Positions 35,110-45,289 of a stretch of 64,000 nucleotides of DNA are shown piece by piece. The translations under genes were made by a program, and so were the position numbers. The stretch spans positions 1 through 64,000 of the forward strand of contig JARKIF010000059.1 of assembly GCA_029378245.1 (NCBI GenBank), written 5' to 3'. The DNA comes from Roridomyces roridus (taxonomy: Eukaryota > Basidiomycota > Agaricomycetes > Agaricales > Mycenaceae). The notes under the pieces were generated by a model that was given only the letters and a program-made list of their open reading frames with translations, was not told where the DNA came from and did not search any database. Each line of letters starts with the position of its first letter. Within the stretch, counting starts at the first letter, position 1.

Positions 35110-36047
35110 ATGCAAGACCAGCGCTCGAGTACTTCAACGCACGTGCATCATCAGATTAACGAGGTCTTCGAAGAGCACCTGCATGACCTCGTTGAGGGTC
35201 CAATCCATGTGAACGACGCCGCGTGTCGGACTGGATGGGCAGAATTTATTGGGGCTAAACGAAATGCGAAGGGGAAACTCGAATACAGTGCACTCGACGC
35301 CGCGGTACTCCACTCAGACGCGTCGGATACGCTCAATCACGACACCTTCTTGAAGAACAAATTGCCTATGCACGTAAGTTGTACGCTCTGTTGCTTGGGA
35401 ATCCGATCTCACCTTGTTCTAGGTCGCTGCCGCCTTTCTGTATGGGCGGCAGAAAGCTATTGCCTTGGCGGGGGGCGCGGCTTGCGCCACGTCGGGCCCG
35501 GTGATGAAAGACATTCATCACATCACCCACACCACGCCTGGATTGGTGGCCAACGCTGCTATCATTGTGAGTCAATACTGATGTGATGTTGTCCCGGCGG
35601 ACGAACCTCTAGACTCTGTGGGTCCCCTCTGCGGACACACAATTGAAGGGTAAAGGCGAGCAAACGGGCGCAGAATGGAGGGACGAGCACGAGGCTCTCA
35701 TGTTCTATTTGACGAACGGGCTCAGGGCTCGTATGCGTAACACCGTCGAGATCTTCCGCGCGTGGGACGAGGAGTTATTCCCGCACACGGAAACGAGTCT
35801 CGGTGGCGTCATGGGAGCTGGGACCTCGGCGAAAACTCTTCAAGACGCGGTCGCATCGCTGTTGCAGGGGGAGCGAATTGAGGAGGACGAGGAAGAGAAC
35901 GAGAACGAGAACGAGAACGAGAACGAGGAGACCGGGCGTCAAAGTGACGGAGGAAACACCGGGAGCGGGGGCAGCGAGACCGGCGGGGCACAAGAGAGGG
36001 ATGGCGGGGAGCTCGACGGGAACGACGGACCTGGTAGTGACGCATAG
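35110..36047 (+). CDS. Hypothetical protein carried by the inserted element
   Basis: Three exons fit, starting with MQDQRSSTSTHVHHQINEVF at 35110. The first ends NHDTFLKNKLPMH before GTAAGT at 35374. The second runs VAAAFLYGRQKAIALAGGAA to VANAAII. The third begins TLWVPSADTQLKGKGEQTGA and ends at the TAG at 36045-36047. HHITHTTPGLVANAA and IFRAWDEELFPHTETSLGGV match a widespread basidiomycete family of unnamed proteins that I have seen in repetitive contexts. Function is unknown. The C-terminus is acidic: an EN dipeptide run from a GAGAAC tandem, then Gly/Ser/Asp-rich residues. I see no DDE transposase, RNase-H or zinc-finger motif. An ATG upstream at 35020 is also open. Confidence 0.6.
35890..35930 (+). 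repeat. Hexanucleotide microsatellite (GAGAAC)n
   Basis: About five copies of a GAGAAC unit inside the acidic C-terminal coding region of the element-borne gene, giving repeated Glu-Asn. Confidence 0.8.
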
Positions 36048-36476
36048 ATAGGTCCCTCCTTGTGACATTGTCCTCCTTCCAATCCGATCGTCTCGGCCAC
36101 GTGAAATGTCTAGACCTCGGCCAACTGCAGCGGCGATAGAAGGGAACGACGCAGAAGCGCATGTACCCGCGCGGCTTGGGCTCGAGGGATAGCGCAGGAC
36201 AGAATCCAGGAAGGGTCGGTGACTCGGTGGTGCTGGCCAAGTGACGTGGGTGGCACTGCAGCGGATCAAGGACTTCATCAGCCCGCGAGCGAGCGGCGAG
36301 ACCAACAATTTTCCGTGCGGCACTGTAACCAGTGTAAGGGCCAGTCATTTGCAGCATGTGGCGGCGAAATAGTGCCCCAGAAAGATGCCGTTTAGGTTGA
36401 AGCGTGAAAGGATGCAGGAAAAAAGTTGAATTACAACATGTATAGAACATGTTGCCTATACGTCGCAATGCGCGCG

Positions 36477-36542
36477 TAGTCAAGTAGTTAACAGTCTTAG
36501 ATTTAATTAAATAGATTCCCGTGAGGTAGCTCGTTCAAATCC
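36477..36542 (+). ncRNA. tRNA-like relic with Pol III A and B boxes
   Basis: TAGTCAAGTAG at 36477-36487 matches the A-box consensus and GTTCAAATCC at 36533-36542 matches the B box, 45 bases apart, with TTAGATTTAATTAAATAGATT and TTCCCGTGAGG between. The spacing suits a Leu- or Ser-type tRNA with a long variable arm. The acceptor and T stems do not pair, so this is not a working tRNA. It may be a tRNA pseudogene or SINE head inside the element. Confidence 0.3.
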
Positions 36543-37835
36543 CTCAAGTCGTAAATAAGTAGTGAATTGGATATAACAGTGAGATCAGTGAGTCACTAGA
36601 GAAATGAAGACACAGAGCAGTAAGAGAGAAAGGAGTAGCATTTTTCCCTTTATCACTTTCCAAATTGCCCTACCAGTCAGGCCCGATAAGCCCTTACCAT
36701 GCCTGACAAGGCCCTCAGACCTGACCCGGTCTGACGAGCCTGATCAGCGTCTGACCGTCGTCTGATCAGCGACTGATTCGGAATTTATCAAGGATATCAG
36801 CCTCCCGTAAGGCTGGCCGCCTTGTCAGCCCAGATCCGGCCGAGTCAGTGCTAATTTGCCGAAAAAGAAATTTGCGACATCCAGGGTTTCGCGGCCTCGC
36901 TGAAATCCGCTGATCAGCAGAGCATTGACCAGTTGAATGCTCAAATTAAAAGTCTGCAGGCCAAGATCGCGGCGTACAATGTCCAGATTACTGACCTTGC
37001 GATTGCGCTTGGGGCGACTGCGCTGGGCACGGTCGGGGGTATCGCTTTGTTTCCTGCGTTTGCGCCGTTTATCCTTGTAAGTGACTTGAAGCTGAATTCC
37101 ATTTGCGATCTGACGTTAACCCAGTTCTTCGGTTTGAGTGCAGCCATCGGGGAAGCCACCGCCCTGGGTGTCATTGAGAAAGACAAATCAGGTGCGTACC
37201 TCTGTGGACTTGACTTGCTCGATGGACTCATACTTCCTTCCTTCAACTCAGATGCGCAGTCTCAGCTCAACGGCGCCCAGACTCAAGTAGCCAACCTCCA
37301 ACGTCAGCTCGACCAGATTTCTGCTGCCAACGCCACTCTCCACAGCATCAGCGTCACAACCCTGACCATGGACGCTCAACTCGGCGCCTTCCGCGATATC
37401 TGGAACTCTGTTGCGGGCGACTGCGATTCCGTCGGGGAATATCTCAAAACTACGTCCGCGATTCTAGCTGGACCTAGTATCCTCATACAGGCGGGTATCC
37501 GACGTGGTTGAGTTGAAATTTGACTGAACTCGATTTGCACTCCCAGCCACAGATCTACTGGGCGACGATGAACAAGGTGGATTGTGTGTACCAGGCGATC
37601 ACCGATGGGCTTCAGGATGTAAGTCCCATCCATCCATCTATCCGTCCTGCAAACGAACTGATTAACCGCGGTCCGCCAGTACGCCATCGGTATCACCAAT
37701 TCGGGACTCCCGCCCCCGACGTCCAAGCGTGCAATCGGTGCGCCGGCGAACTTTCCCGAGAGGTTGCATGAGAATGTTCAAGCCCTTATTACGAATGCGC
37801 TTGCGAAGGCGAAGGCGAGACATGGGAAGCATTAA

Positions 37836-38789
37836 ATGGGGTGGCTTGAGACGCGTGTGAATTTTGGTCGCTGGTTTTCTGGTTCTTTGTGGTTTAACCG
37901 ATAGCAAAAAGGGTAATTCAATCGGCGTAAACAGTGTGGCATCAGTTCTGTTCGTCGGTGCACCCAGTGCAAGCTGAGCTTGACTTGTGTGTCACGATCT
38001 CGGATCAATTGATGCATCAATTTGTTGCGTCCTCCCGTCATGTCGCGCGAAGAGGCGAAGACATATACACCAACTACCACATTGCGTTGCGTTCGAAATC
38101 CTCTGCCGAAACGTTCGCTGGGTACCCAACAGTCAAGGAAGTCCGGAAATCGTCCAGCTGATAGTGTCCCATATCGATCGGTCCCACTGAGAAAACACTG
38201 ACAGCTCTCGCCCGGACGTCGCAACTATTTCACGACCGACGTCTTGTGGAATCGCCAAAACGGTGTCTCAAGATTGACCAAATGCTGCCCAGAAGATCTG
38301 TGGGAGTCGTAAGAAGCGCTACTGCACCATCTTCGTGAGTGCCCTTCACGATTTCCTTCACTGTATCCTTTTGATTCCATGTTTCAAAAGTTTTCGTCGT
38401 CCGCTCACCGGCGCCGACTGGGACCGCTTTCTGTATCACTCATGCCGCATACGCCATTTCTAGTTTTCCTTCCATGCACTTCGAAGACGGTTATGCGAGG
38501 CGTTGCTTCAGGCTGAGATTCCCGGTAAACACCTAAATACTTCCGAATTTGCAGTCCCAGTCCCATTTCAGAAATGAGCGTTGCCAAGGCTCTTTCGAGC
38601 CTCACGGCTGGTCTTGAAGAAGGTCGTCGGCTCTGGGTCCTTTGGCAAGATGTGCCGGCCGTGCTGTCGACACCGAGCCTGAGTCGGTTTGCTCTTCCCG
38701 GCACTACTCGTGGGCTTCTGCATCGACCACTTCCACTCCAAGTCCATGGTCCTGCTCCTCCGCCCCATCGTGCATACCCACGCCCGGTG
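37836..38789. other. Intergenic region
   Basis: About 950 bases between the toxin-like gene and the kinase fragment. No further gene supported. Confidence 0.4.
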
Positions 38790-39016
38790 TGTACGTCGTC
38801 AAGTGCTTACACAAGTCCTGCTTCTACGACCGTGAGCGAATCCTCCAACCCCGCGTCTCGAGCCACCCCAACATCGTGACTCTCCATCGGAGCTTCTCCT
38901 CCGAGGAGCACCTCTTCTTCGTCACGGACTTTCACGCCAGTGGAGATATGAGCTTCGCCGTCGCCGACGGGCTCTATCCCAAGAAGTCGGCGCTCGTCAG
39001 GCGCACTTGTGCGTAG
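38790..39016 (+). pseudogene. Protein kinase N-lobe fragment (Ran1-like)
   Basis: The frame reads VYVVKCLHKSCFYDRER, then RVSSHPNIVTLHRSFSSEEH and LFFVTDFHASGDMSFAVADG. These are the VAIK lysine strand, the HPNIV region and the hinge of a Ran1/Ksp1-like Ser/Thr kinase, with the Y/F-H-x-G-D pattern of that family after the hinge. The frame stops at 39016, before the catalytic HRD and DFG motifs, and I do not find them in the next 600 bases. The glycine loop is not recognisable upstream. This looks like a displaced gene fragment. Confidence 0.6.
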
Positions 39017-39640
39017 ATTGCCGAAGCCGTGCTTTTCTGGGGTTCGATATCTTGTTCCCCAGTTTCGATTCTAGCGCAAGTAGCGATTATTGTTCTGAAC
39101 AGAAAAATATACCTGCCGACTGCCGCATCACAACCGTGACAAAGTAAAAGAAGTTGGACTTTGTTCTACATTTTCATCCAAAGTCTCAGCTGGACCTTCC
39201 ACTACCTACCTGGGTCATCCAAAGGTCATCACTTCGGAACTTCGTTTTCTTCGGACGCCGCGAGCAGTCCTTCCACGAAATTTTATGCTTCTACCGGACT
39301 AAATGTTCCATAGATCTTATGCATTCAATGGGATGATGAGAAACGCAAATACACGCGGGCCCGGCCGCCAGGCCCCAGTGCTGAGTGTGCTGAGAAGCAC
39401 TCCGTCCGGGACGAACGATGAGATGCAGTCATGAGCCTATACGAAAGCGGGGCGCCCGCTATAACAGTGCACTGATCTCATATCCGTCAACCAACATTGG
39501 TTTGCAGCGTTAGAATGCATAAATACCAGTCCGGGGCTCCTTATTCCTTAGTTCTTGATCCCACCCTTTATCAGGTTAGCCTTCTCTGCTCTGAATCAGC
39601 CAGTTCCCTCACACGAATTCGCAGAAACTACCACCGCACC
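39017..39640. other. Intergenic region with promoter
   Basis: Spacer before the small secreted protein. A TATA-like CATAAATA lies at 39518-39525. No gene seen. Confidence 0.45.
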
Positions 39641-40032
39641 ATGCAATTCAACATCGCCCTCATCGCTAGCGCCATGCTCATGGCCGCTTCCCCCGTCCTC
39701 GGGGCCGACTTCCAGTGGTGGTCCGGCGCCGGCTGCACTGGTTCAGTTCAATTGACCAGCGACAACATCCCTGCGAATGACTGCATCGGCCTCACCAACG
39801 GCGAGTCGACCAAGTCAATCAGCTACTCGGGTGTTCCTACCCAGGCCAGATTCTTCCGGTCGGGCGGCTCGCAGGATTTTTGTACCAATGGCCCACCCGC
39901 CGTTACCACCGGTGGTGGTTCTGGATGCGCAACTGCACCTGACGGGTAAGTTGTTCCGCGCCGAAATCCTTGGATCCAGCAAATTGATGTCTCCTGCTTA
40001 GGTTCAACTTCCAGAGCTTTGCCTACAACTGA
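39641..40032 (+). CDS. Small secreted cysteine-containing protein
   Basis: Two exons (39641-39945 and 40002-40032) give 111 residues. A signal peptide (MQFNIALIASAMLMAASPVL) is followed by ADFQWWSGAGCTGSVQLTSD. Five cysteines lie in the mature part, and the end is FNFQSFAYN. The pattern, a short secreted protein starting with an aromatic-rich W-S-G-x-x-C-x-G motif, is common among basidiomycete small secreted proteins of unknown function. It could be a cell-surface or effector-type protein. The intron (39946-40001) has a GTAAGT donor. Confidence 0.78.
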
Positions 40033-40595
40033 TAGATTGGCTTGAAACTTGAAAGACCAAGGGTTACCGTCGTGCATTTCGGCAGCCCATGTAGATTAAT
40101 CTTCTTAGTTGAATTCACTTTTGTGGTCCCATGATTTTCGGCCCCTCGGCGGCGGCAGTGATTCGGCACCTGGATCAAAACCACCATATGATGCTCGAAT
40201 ACACACGCGAGTGGGACTGCTTTCCACACAGTTAAACTTGACAACACAAAGTAAATATCGCAGAACTTGTCTCAAGAGCACTCCGAGTCGGATCAAAACC
40301 CATGAGGGTGCCACTCACCGTCTTCTCTCTTCCTACCACACCTTCCCTTTGGACGCTCCTCGAATGTCGGTTTCCCCAATTTCCTTTGAGCATCAAGTCT
40401 CCATTGGACTCACTTGAAAATTCCCGGACGGTCCTGGCTTGCATCTCCTGCCTCCGTCGTCCATACGCTATGAATTCCGTACATGTAATGATGTACCAAG
40501 TACTCCCCAGATGATATTGAACTTCCGGACATCCGTGTGGCCCATCAAGAACTGATTTGGATCATATCACCCGAGGCTGTGTTGCCACGCTTGTC
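40033..40595. other. Intergenic region
   Basis: About 560 bases. No gene supported. Confidence 0.4.
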
Positions 40596-41773
40596 ATGAC
40601 CCACCAAGGATCCCCGCTGGATGTTCCTGAGCTGCTGGACCGCTGTATCCACTGGCTCGAGAAAGACCATCCAGCGCTCAGGATATGCAGCCTAGTTCAC
40701 CGAACATGGCTTCATCCCGCCCAGTCCCGACTCTTCCGCGCCGCCGATCTCACAACTCGATCTGGCTCGAGTGCCGACCCAACGGTCCTATTCAGCCGAT
40801 GCATGCGGCTACTGGGCGTCCTACGCTCCTCACCCCACATCGTACAACACATCCGACGCTTGGATATCAACGCCAAGGCCCTCGCAGCGGAATTCGACTC
40901 GGTGGCCGACCTTCCCTTTGCACACGTCCGACAACTCGTCATTCGCTCCACCTCGGTGGAAACAGCTGCGGGAATCCAGCGTCTGGTTGGAATCCCGACC
41001 CTGGAGCACCTCGAAATTAATTCGACATATACGGATTTTGGCGTTTGGTTTGCGAGTTGCTCGCCCGCTCTCCGGTGCGTCGAGCTACACTTTTCTGCGC
41101 CAGAGGTGGAACTGGAGGGGCACACCTGCACACGACGGGTCCCGTTGCACGCACTCAAGCTCTTTCCCTACGCGTCACAGAATTCCGATCCTGTGTCGTC
41201 TGTATCAAATCTCATCCACTCGTTGTGCATCTTTGATTTCTCGCGGCTCAAGATCTTGTCGACGGATGCGCGTGCAGAGATCATCGAGGCGATGACTCCC
41301 TTTTGCGGAGAAGTCGAAGTCTTTGAGCTTCGGGTAAATGTCCGTATTCCCACTACGCATCGTATCACAAAGACTCACATCCCACAAAGCTGGGCTTCAG
41401 CCCAACCCTCTCATTCTCGAGCTTCCCAAATCTCCGCGAACTCTACCTCGACCTTCGCTCCACACGCGCCCTCCCCTCACTCTTCACCTGCCTTTGCAGC
41501 ATCCCTCCATCCAACAACATCACTCGCATCGTTATAACAGCTCAAAAACGCATCCTCAAACGACTTTCCGGGGACCTCCTCAGCACACTCGACGCGACGT
41601 TATCCTCATTGGACCTCCCTCATCTCACTTCAGTGCGCCTTGCACTGAATGCGCGTGTGTATGAGGGGGCGGCACATCACATGGGCAAGTTGATTGGTCG
41701 CAATTTGGTGAGCGATTCCCTCAAATTGAGTGTTCGCATATTGGATTCTGAGAAACCGATTCTTTGTAGCTGA
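40596..41773 (+). CDS. F-box-type protein
   Basis: Two exons (40596-41333 and 41390-41773) give 373 residues. The N-terminus reads PLDVPELLDRCIHWLEKDHP, then ALRICSLVHRTWLHPAQSRL, the basidiomycete F-box pattern with the L-P-x-E-L-L-D...CSLV...W core. A leucine-rich region follows (HVRQLVIRSTSVETAAGIQR; FPNLRELYLDLRSTRALPSL) and probably binds substrates. It is expected to act in SCF ubiquitin ligases. The start at 40596 was chosen over the in-frame ATG at 40557 because the F-box fits directly after it. Confidence 0.75.
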
Positions 41774-42523
41774 GCCGTGTGGATGAGGATGGGGATTGGT
41801 TTCAGGTGAGTGCGCTTTTTTCTTTGTTGGGGAACGAGAACTGAGTGGTGGCACATCGGACTTTTCAGAGCTTTGGATGTGCCTGGCGAACTCAATGAAT
41901 GTCGGTTGGGAAATCTGTAAACCTGTTTTCGTTGGAATTCATCTTGGATATGGTCGTTCGGTTGTGATTTCCTAAAATACACGAGTTGCGTGTAACACTC
42001 GGAGGTGTGCGTATGTGCTACGGAATCTGAAACCATACTGATCGTTCATGGTGTAGAATCTGTACGTATTAGACCGGTAAGCCCGGTACATACTCAGAGT
42101 CATTCTGTGCGGCGGGTTGATGCCATTGATGGGCGGCCGCCGCAACTCACTGATCTGATCATCAATGACGCGCCCTCGGACGTCCGACGGTGGCTCCTCC
42201 AAGTTGAAGTCTTCCAACTTGCCTCCACGGTTCTTCACATGCCGCGAATTCGTTTCAGAACTACACGAACTGAAGCACTGTATTCCGACGACCTAGCATC
42301 CAGGAGCCACTCAACTGTAAGTGAGATTTCAACCACACCCTACGCGGCCGCTGATGGCATTATTACGGCGGACGGCGGCACGGTAGCGATCCACGACCGA
42401 GGCTGCTTTTGCCTTTCGTCCAGTCGAGATATAACCGTTTCAAATCTGCTTCGGATTTTCCTCACACCCCATCTTGCCTTCCCTCTTGCCTCCTTCCTCA
42501 CTCACCTTTTCTTTTCCTTTTCA
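41774..42523. other. Intergenic region
   Basis: About 750 bases with the promoter of the acyltransferase gene. The last 60 bases are pyrimidine-rich (CTTTTC...), which is common just before fungal start codons. Confidence 0.45.
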
Positions 42524-44393
42524 ATGGAGCGCCATATGGACCACACAAACATCGACGGAGATGGGCAGACGTTCGACGTGCCACTGCCAGCGCCACATAC
42601 AGGCAAGTCGGGTCATGAGTCTCCGTCATTGAATTGGACACTTATTGACGAGCTTGGCAGTCTGGGTTGTCCCCCACTGTGCTGATTTGGTTTACGAACG
42701 GACGTTCCCGCTCCCTCTGCCTGGGACGGATAGGATTAATTTCGTGGTGCGTGTTTCGGGTCCGACTTTTAGTTGAGAGAAGAGACGAATTTCGTTTTAG
42801 ATTTCCATCTCGGATATCTTTGCTGGGCGGTTGGAGGAGGAGCGGTTGATCGAGTCGTTCCAGGACGCGCTGACTTTTTACCCGCATGCGAGTGGGAGGT
42901 TGAGGCGCAAGGGTGATGACTGGTCGGTGAGTCCAACCTCCCTCACTCACAGTTCGCTCGTGGCTGACGTGATACGCTCGAAGCTCGGGGCCGGGAAGCG
43001 CGGTGTACCGATCCTGTTCGAGACCATCGAAGATCCCCTGGATCACTACCAAGTTCCCTCCATCATCCCGCCCGAGATCATCGACGTGGTGTCGACGGAC
43101 ATTACAGACGCGACGGAGCCAGAGTGGGACGAGCCGATGCTGCGTATCAAGGTCACCTATTGCCCCAAGTCGAACGAGTCTTCGATCGGCTTTTCGGCTA
43201 GCCATATGCTCGGTGCGTCTCAAGTTCCTCCCCGTGTGCTGGTTTTTCTAATCAAGGCGCTTGCAGGCGACGGCGAATTTGTATTCCAATTCATGTGCGC
43301 CTGGTCTCAGTACTACCAAAACAAAAAACCCTTCTTCGGTCCGCCTTCCTACGAAAAATTCCGAAACGCGCTCCCGCCATTGGAGCACAACGATGGCAAC
43401 CCCGAAACAGCGGCATTCATCCAACGCTACCTCCCGCATCTTAAGGAGCTCCACCCCATGGATGACTTTCTCTCGATGATCGGGGAGGCGTTCGCCAATT
43501 CCACTTTGGTTGACTTGTTGTTTACCAAGGAGCAGATTGGGCAGTTGAGAGCGATTGCGGATTCGTGGCCGGGCAGGGAAGGCGCCAAGACATCGCCGCA
43601 TGATGCAATTTCGGGGTATCTCATCTCGACGATGAATCGGTGTTTGAAGACGCCGATTACGAGGGTGTCGAGTATCTTTAGTGTGCGTCCGCCTTGCTTG
43701 TTTTTTATCTGCTGTGGCTGAGGCGAGATCCTTCGTTCAGTACCGCGGAATCAAGAACCCTGAGAACCTCAAGCCTGACGACTGGCGCATTCCAGGGCCA
43801 CTGGCGATCGGGAACGCCATGTTCCACGCACTCACGCCGACGCTCTCACTGAACGAAGCATCCTCCATCGGCGCGCTGGCGCTGGCGATCCGCAAGTCCG
43901 TCAAGGAGACTCGCAATTACGAGCACATCAAGCGTATCGTAGCGGTCTCGGAGCCCATCTGGATGCGCCAGTCTCAGGAACGCAGCGAGCACAAGTTCTG
44001 GGACGATAACACGTTGGTTATGAACACTATGGGCAAGTGCGTGACACTCCTCCTTCTCTTTCTTTTCCACTATAATGCTGACTTGTGAATATGAACAGAG
44101 CCGACTTTTCCTTACAACACTTTGGCTTTGGCCGTCGATACGTGCGCACACACTGCTACGGCGATTTTCCCGGATTCGCGCGCTGCTTCAAGGCGCCTCC
44201 GTCCAAGCAGGCTGATGGAACGTGGAATTCAAACGAGGATGCCATTTGGATGTTTGTACGTATTCCGACGGAGATACACCAAGAGTTTATGGCGATGGTT
44301 GCTGCTGATTTGAATTCGTCTGAGTTTCCTGAGAATTTGGTCAAACGGGAGAGGGAGGTGCAGGCGAAGATTGGGGTCAAGGCGCGGTTGTAG
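42524..44393 (+). CDS. BAHD-type acyltransferase
   Basis: A CoA-dependent acyltransferase of the BAHD/trichothecene acetyltransferase-like family, expected to be cytosolic and to acylate a hydroxyl or amine on a metabolite. Exon 1 is 42524-42602 (MERHMDHTNIDGDGQTFDVP). Exon 2, 42661-42746, is joined by a GC-AG intron and reads VPHCADLVYERTFPLPLG. Exon 3 starts at 42801: ISISDIFAGRLEEERLIESF, then ALTFYPHASGRLRRKGDDWS. The HxxxD motif is split by an intron (SASHMLG then DGEF, near 43212-43266) and supplies the catalytic His. The rest carries AAFIQRYLPHLKELHPMDDF, DAISGYLISTMNRCL and, in the last exons, LQHFGFGRRYVRTHCYGDFP in the place of the DFGWG structural motif. The stop is at 44393. All motifs are present. 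The substrate is unknown. Confidence 0.85.
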
Positions 44394-44601
44394 CAGCTTG
44401 GGTACACTTTACTCATTATACTTATTGTCTTGTTCTGTTCATCTATTTTATACCACGATCCCTCGTTTCACACATTTCACACGGCGTGAATTCAGTGAAA
44501 TGTCGGAACACGCCTTCTAAGTGGTTTCGAGGTTAAATTGATGGGCTATACTAGCTAGACCCATAATCCATACACGTCAAATTAAAATCAATGTACTCTA
44601 C

Positions 44602-45241
44602 GTGGTGGTGGGCAGCGACGGGATCAGATGGTCCCATTGATCGGCCGGTAACGCAACAGTAACCGGCAAAATTGATGGTATTCGTTTGTCTCGTCCGTTT
44701 TCGGGTTCTAATGGCTCGGAAGCTCAATTCAAGTAGTGCTCTCAGTTTTTGTAGTCACCATACCAGTGTACAGCATCAAAATTGGATTAATTGGTATTTT
44801 CATCGGCCCCAGGCGCGTCGCAATGTGCTGATACAAGCATGTCACGCGCCAGTCACACCATGAAAGGCAGTACCGGGCCTGATCATTCTGCCTCAAATAA
44901 TAAATCACTCGGCTTGATGGGTGCCACCAGACATACATCTAAAATCATGATTAATCCCAGTCTTGAATGTTATAGAGCCGGATTTTGAGACTGGGATCTA
45001 TTTGGCATCTGGATGAGATCAGTCTACAAGTATTGATATCAGGCGGAAAATCCGGCTCTATTTGAGGAAAGCTGCCGATTTACCATGATTTATCATGGGC
45101 AGTCGGGGATCGCACAGGGGCATCCAATTTTCTAATATAAATTCCCATTTCTCATTAGGACTTTGGCGGGGCTCAGACTGATACGCGATCTGACACGCAT
45201 TAATGATGGCCCATCAGATCACCGTCGCTGCCCACCACCAC
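44602..45241. mobile_element. MITE with 20-base TIRs and TCTAC target duplication
   Basis: Perfect 20-base inverted repeats, GTGGTGGTGGGCAGCGACGG at 44602-44621 and its complement at 45222-45241. Similarity continues inward (GATCAGATGG against GATCTGATGG). The element is directly flanked by TCTAC at 44597-44601 and 45242-45246. Length is 640 bases with no coding capacity, which fits a non-autonomous DNA transposon. Confidence 0.88.
44973..45060. repeat. Internal inverted repeat within the MITE
   Basis: TAGAGCCGGATTTT at 44973-44986 and its exact complement at 45047-45060, 60 bases apart, inside the larger element. It may be a nested smaller element or a hairpin. Confidence 0.75.
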
Positions 45242-45289
45242 TCTACGCGCAAGGCATGAAGAGAGTGCAATAATTTAAAACACTCCCGG

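Larger units (their letters stand above)
34861..36879. mobile_element. TIR-flanked DNA transposon-like insertion
   Basis: Ends are a 19-base inverted repeat with one mismatch: TGTCGCAAATTTATTTTTC at 34861-34879 and GAAAAAGAAATTTGCGACA at 36861-36879. Both flanks show TC (34859-34860 and 36880-36881), which may be a 2-base target duplication or chance. Subterminal GTCAGAC, GTCTGAC and TGATCAG motifs are repeated within about 150 bases of both ends, a usual site for transposase binding. Length is 2019 bases. The cargo is one spliced gene with no transposase motif I recognise, so the element is probably non-autonomous. Confidence 0.72.
34147..37835 (+). pseudogene. Alpha-helical pore-forming-toxin-like gene split by a 2-kb element
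   Basis: A secreted protein gene in two parts. The 5' part has exons 34147-34413 (signal peptide MRLTALPFILSAISLVSA), 34467-34721 and 34771 to about 34860. The 3' part begins at about 36880 and has five further exons ending with a TAA at 37833-37835. The 3' part holds a long amphipathic helix (QIKSLQAKIAAYNVQITDLA), a hydrophobic hairpin of two Gly/Ala-rich segments split by an intron near 37078-37125, then a second coiled-coil helix (SQLNGAQTQVANLQRQLDQI). This layout is that of Hbl/Nhe-, XaxA- and ClyA-like alpha-helical pore formers, several of which occur in fungi. The assignment rests on architecture, not a database hit. The break falls exactly at a 19-base terminal inverted repeat. Removing the element as an intron seems unlikely, so I call the gene inactivated. 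Confidence 0.65.
44394..45289. other. Intergenic region holding a MITE
   Basis: No gene. Most of it is the inverted-repeat element described separately. Confidence 0.7.

Noticed and set aside
35809..36483. Minus-strand Arg/Ser-rich frame of 224 residues
   Set aside because: Antisense to the GAGAAC repeat of the element-borne gene. The RS repeats are a by-product.
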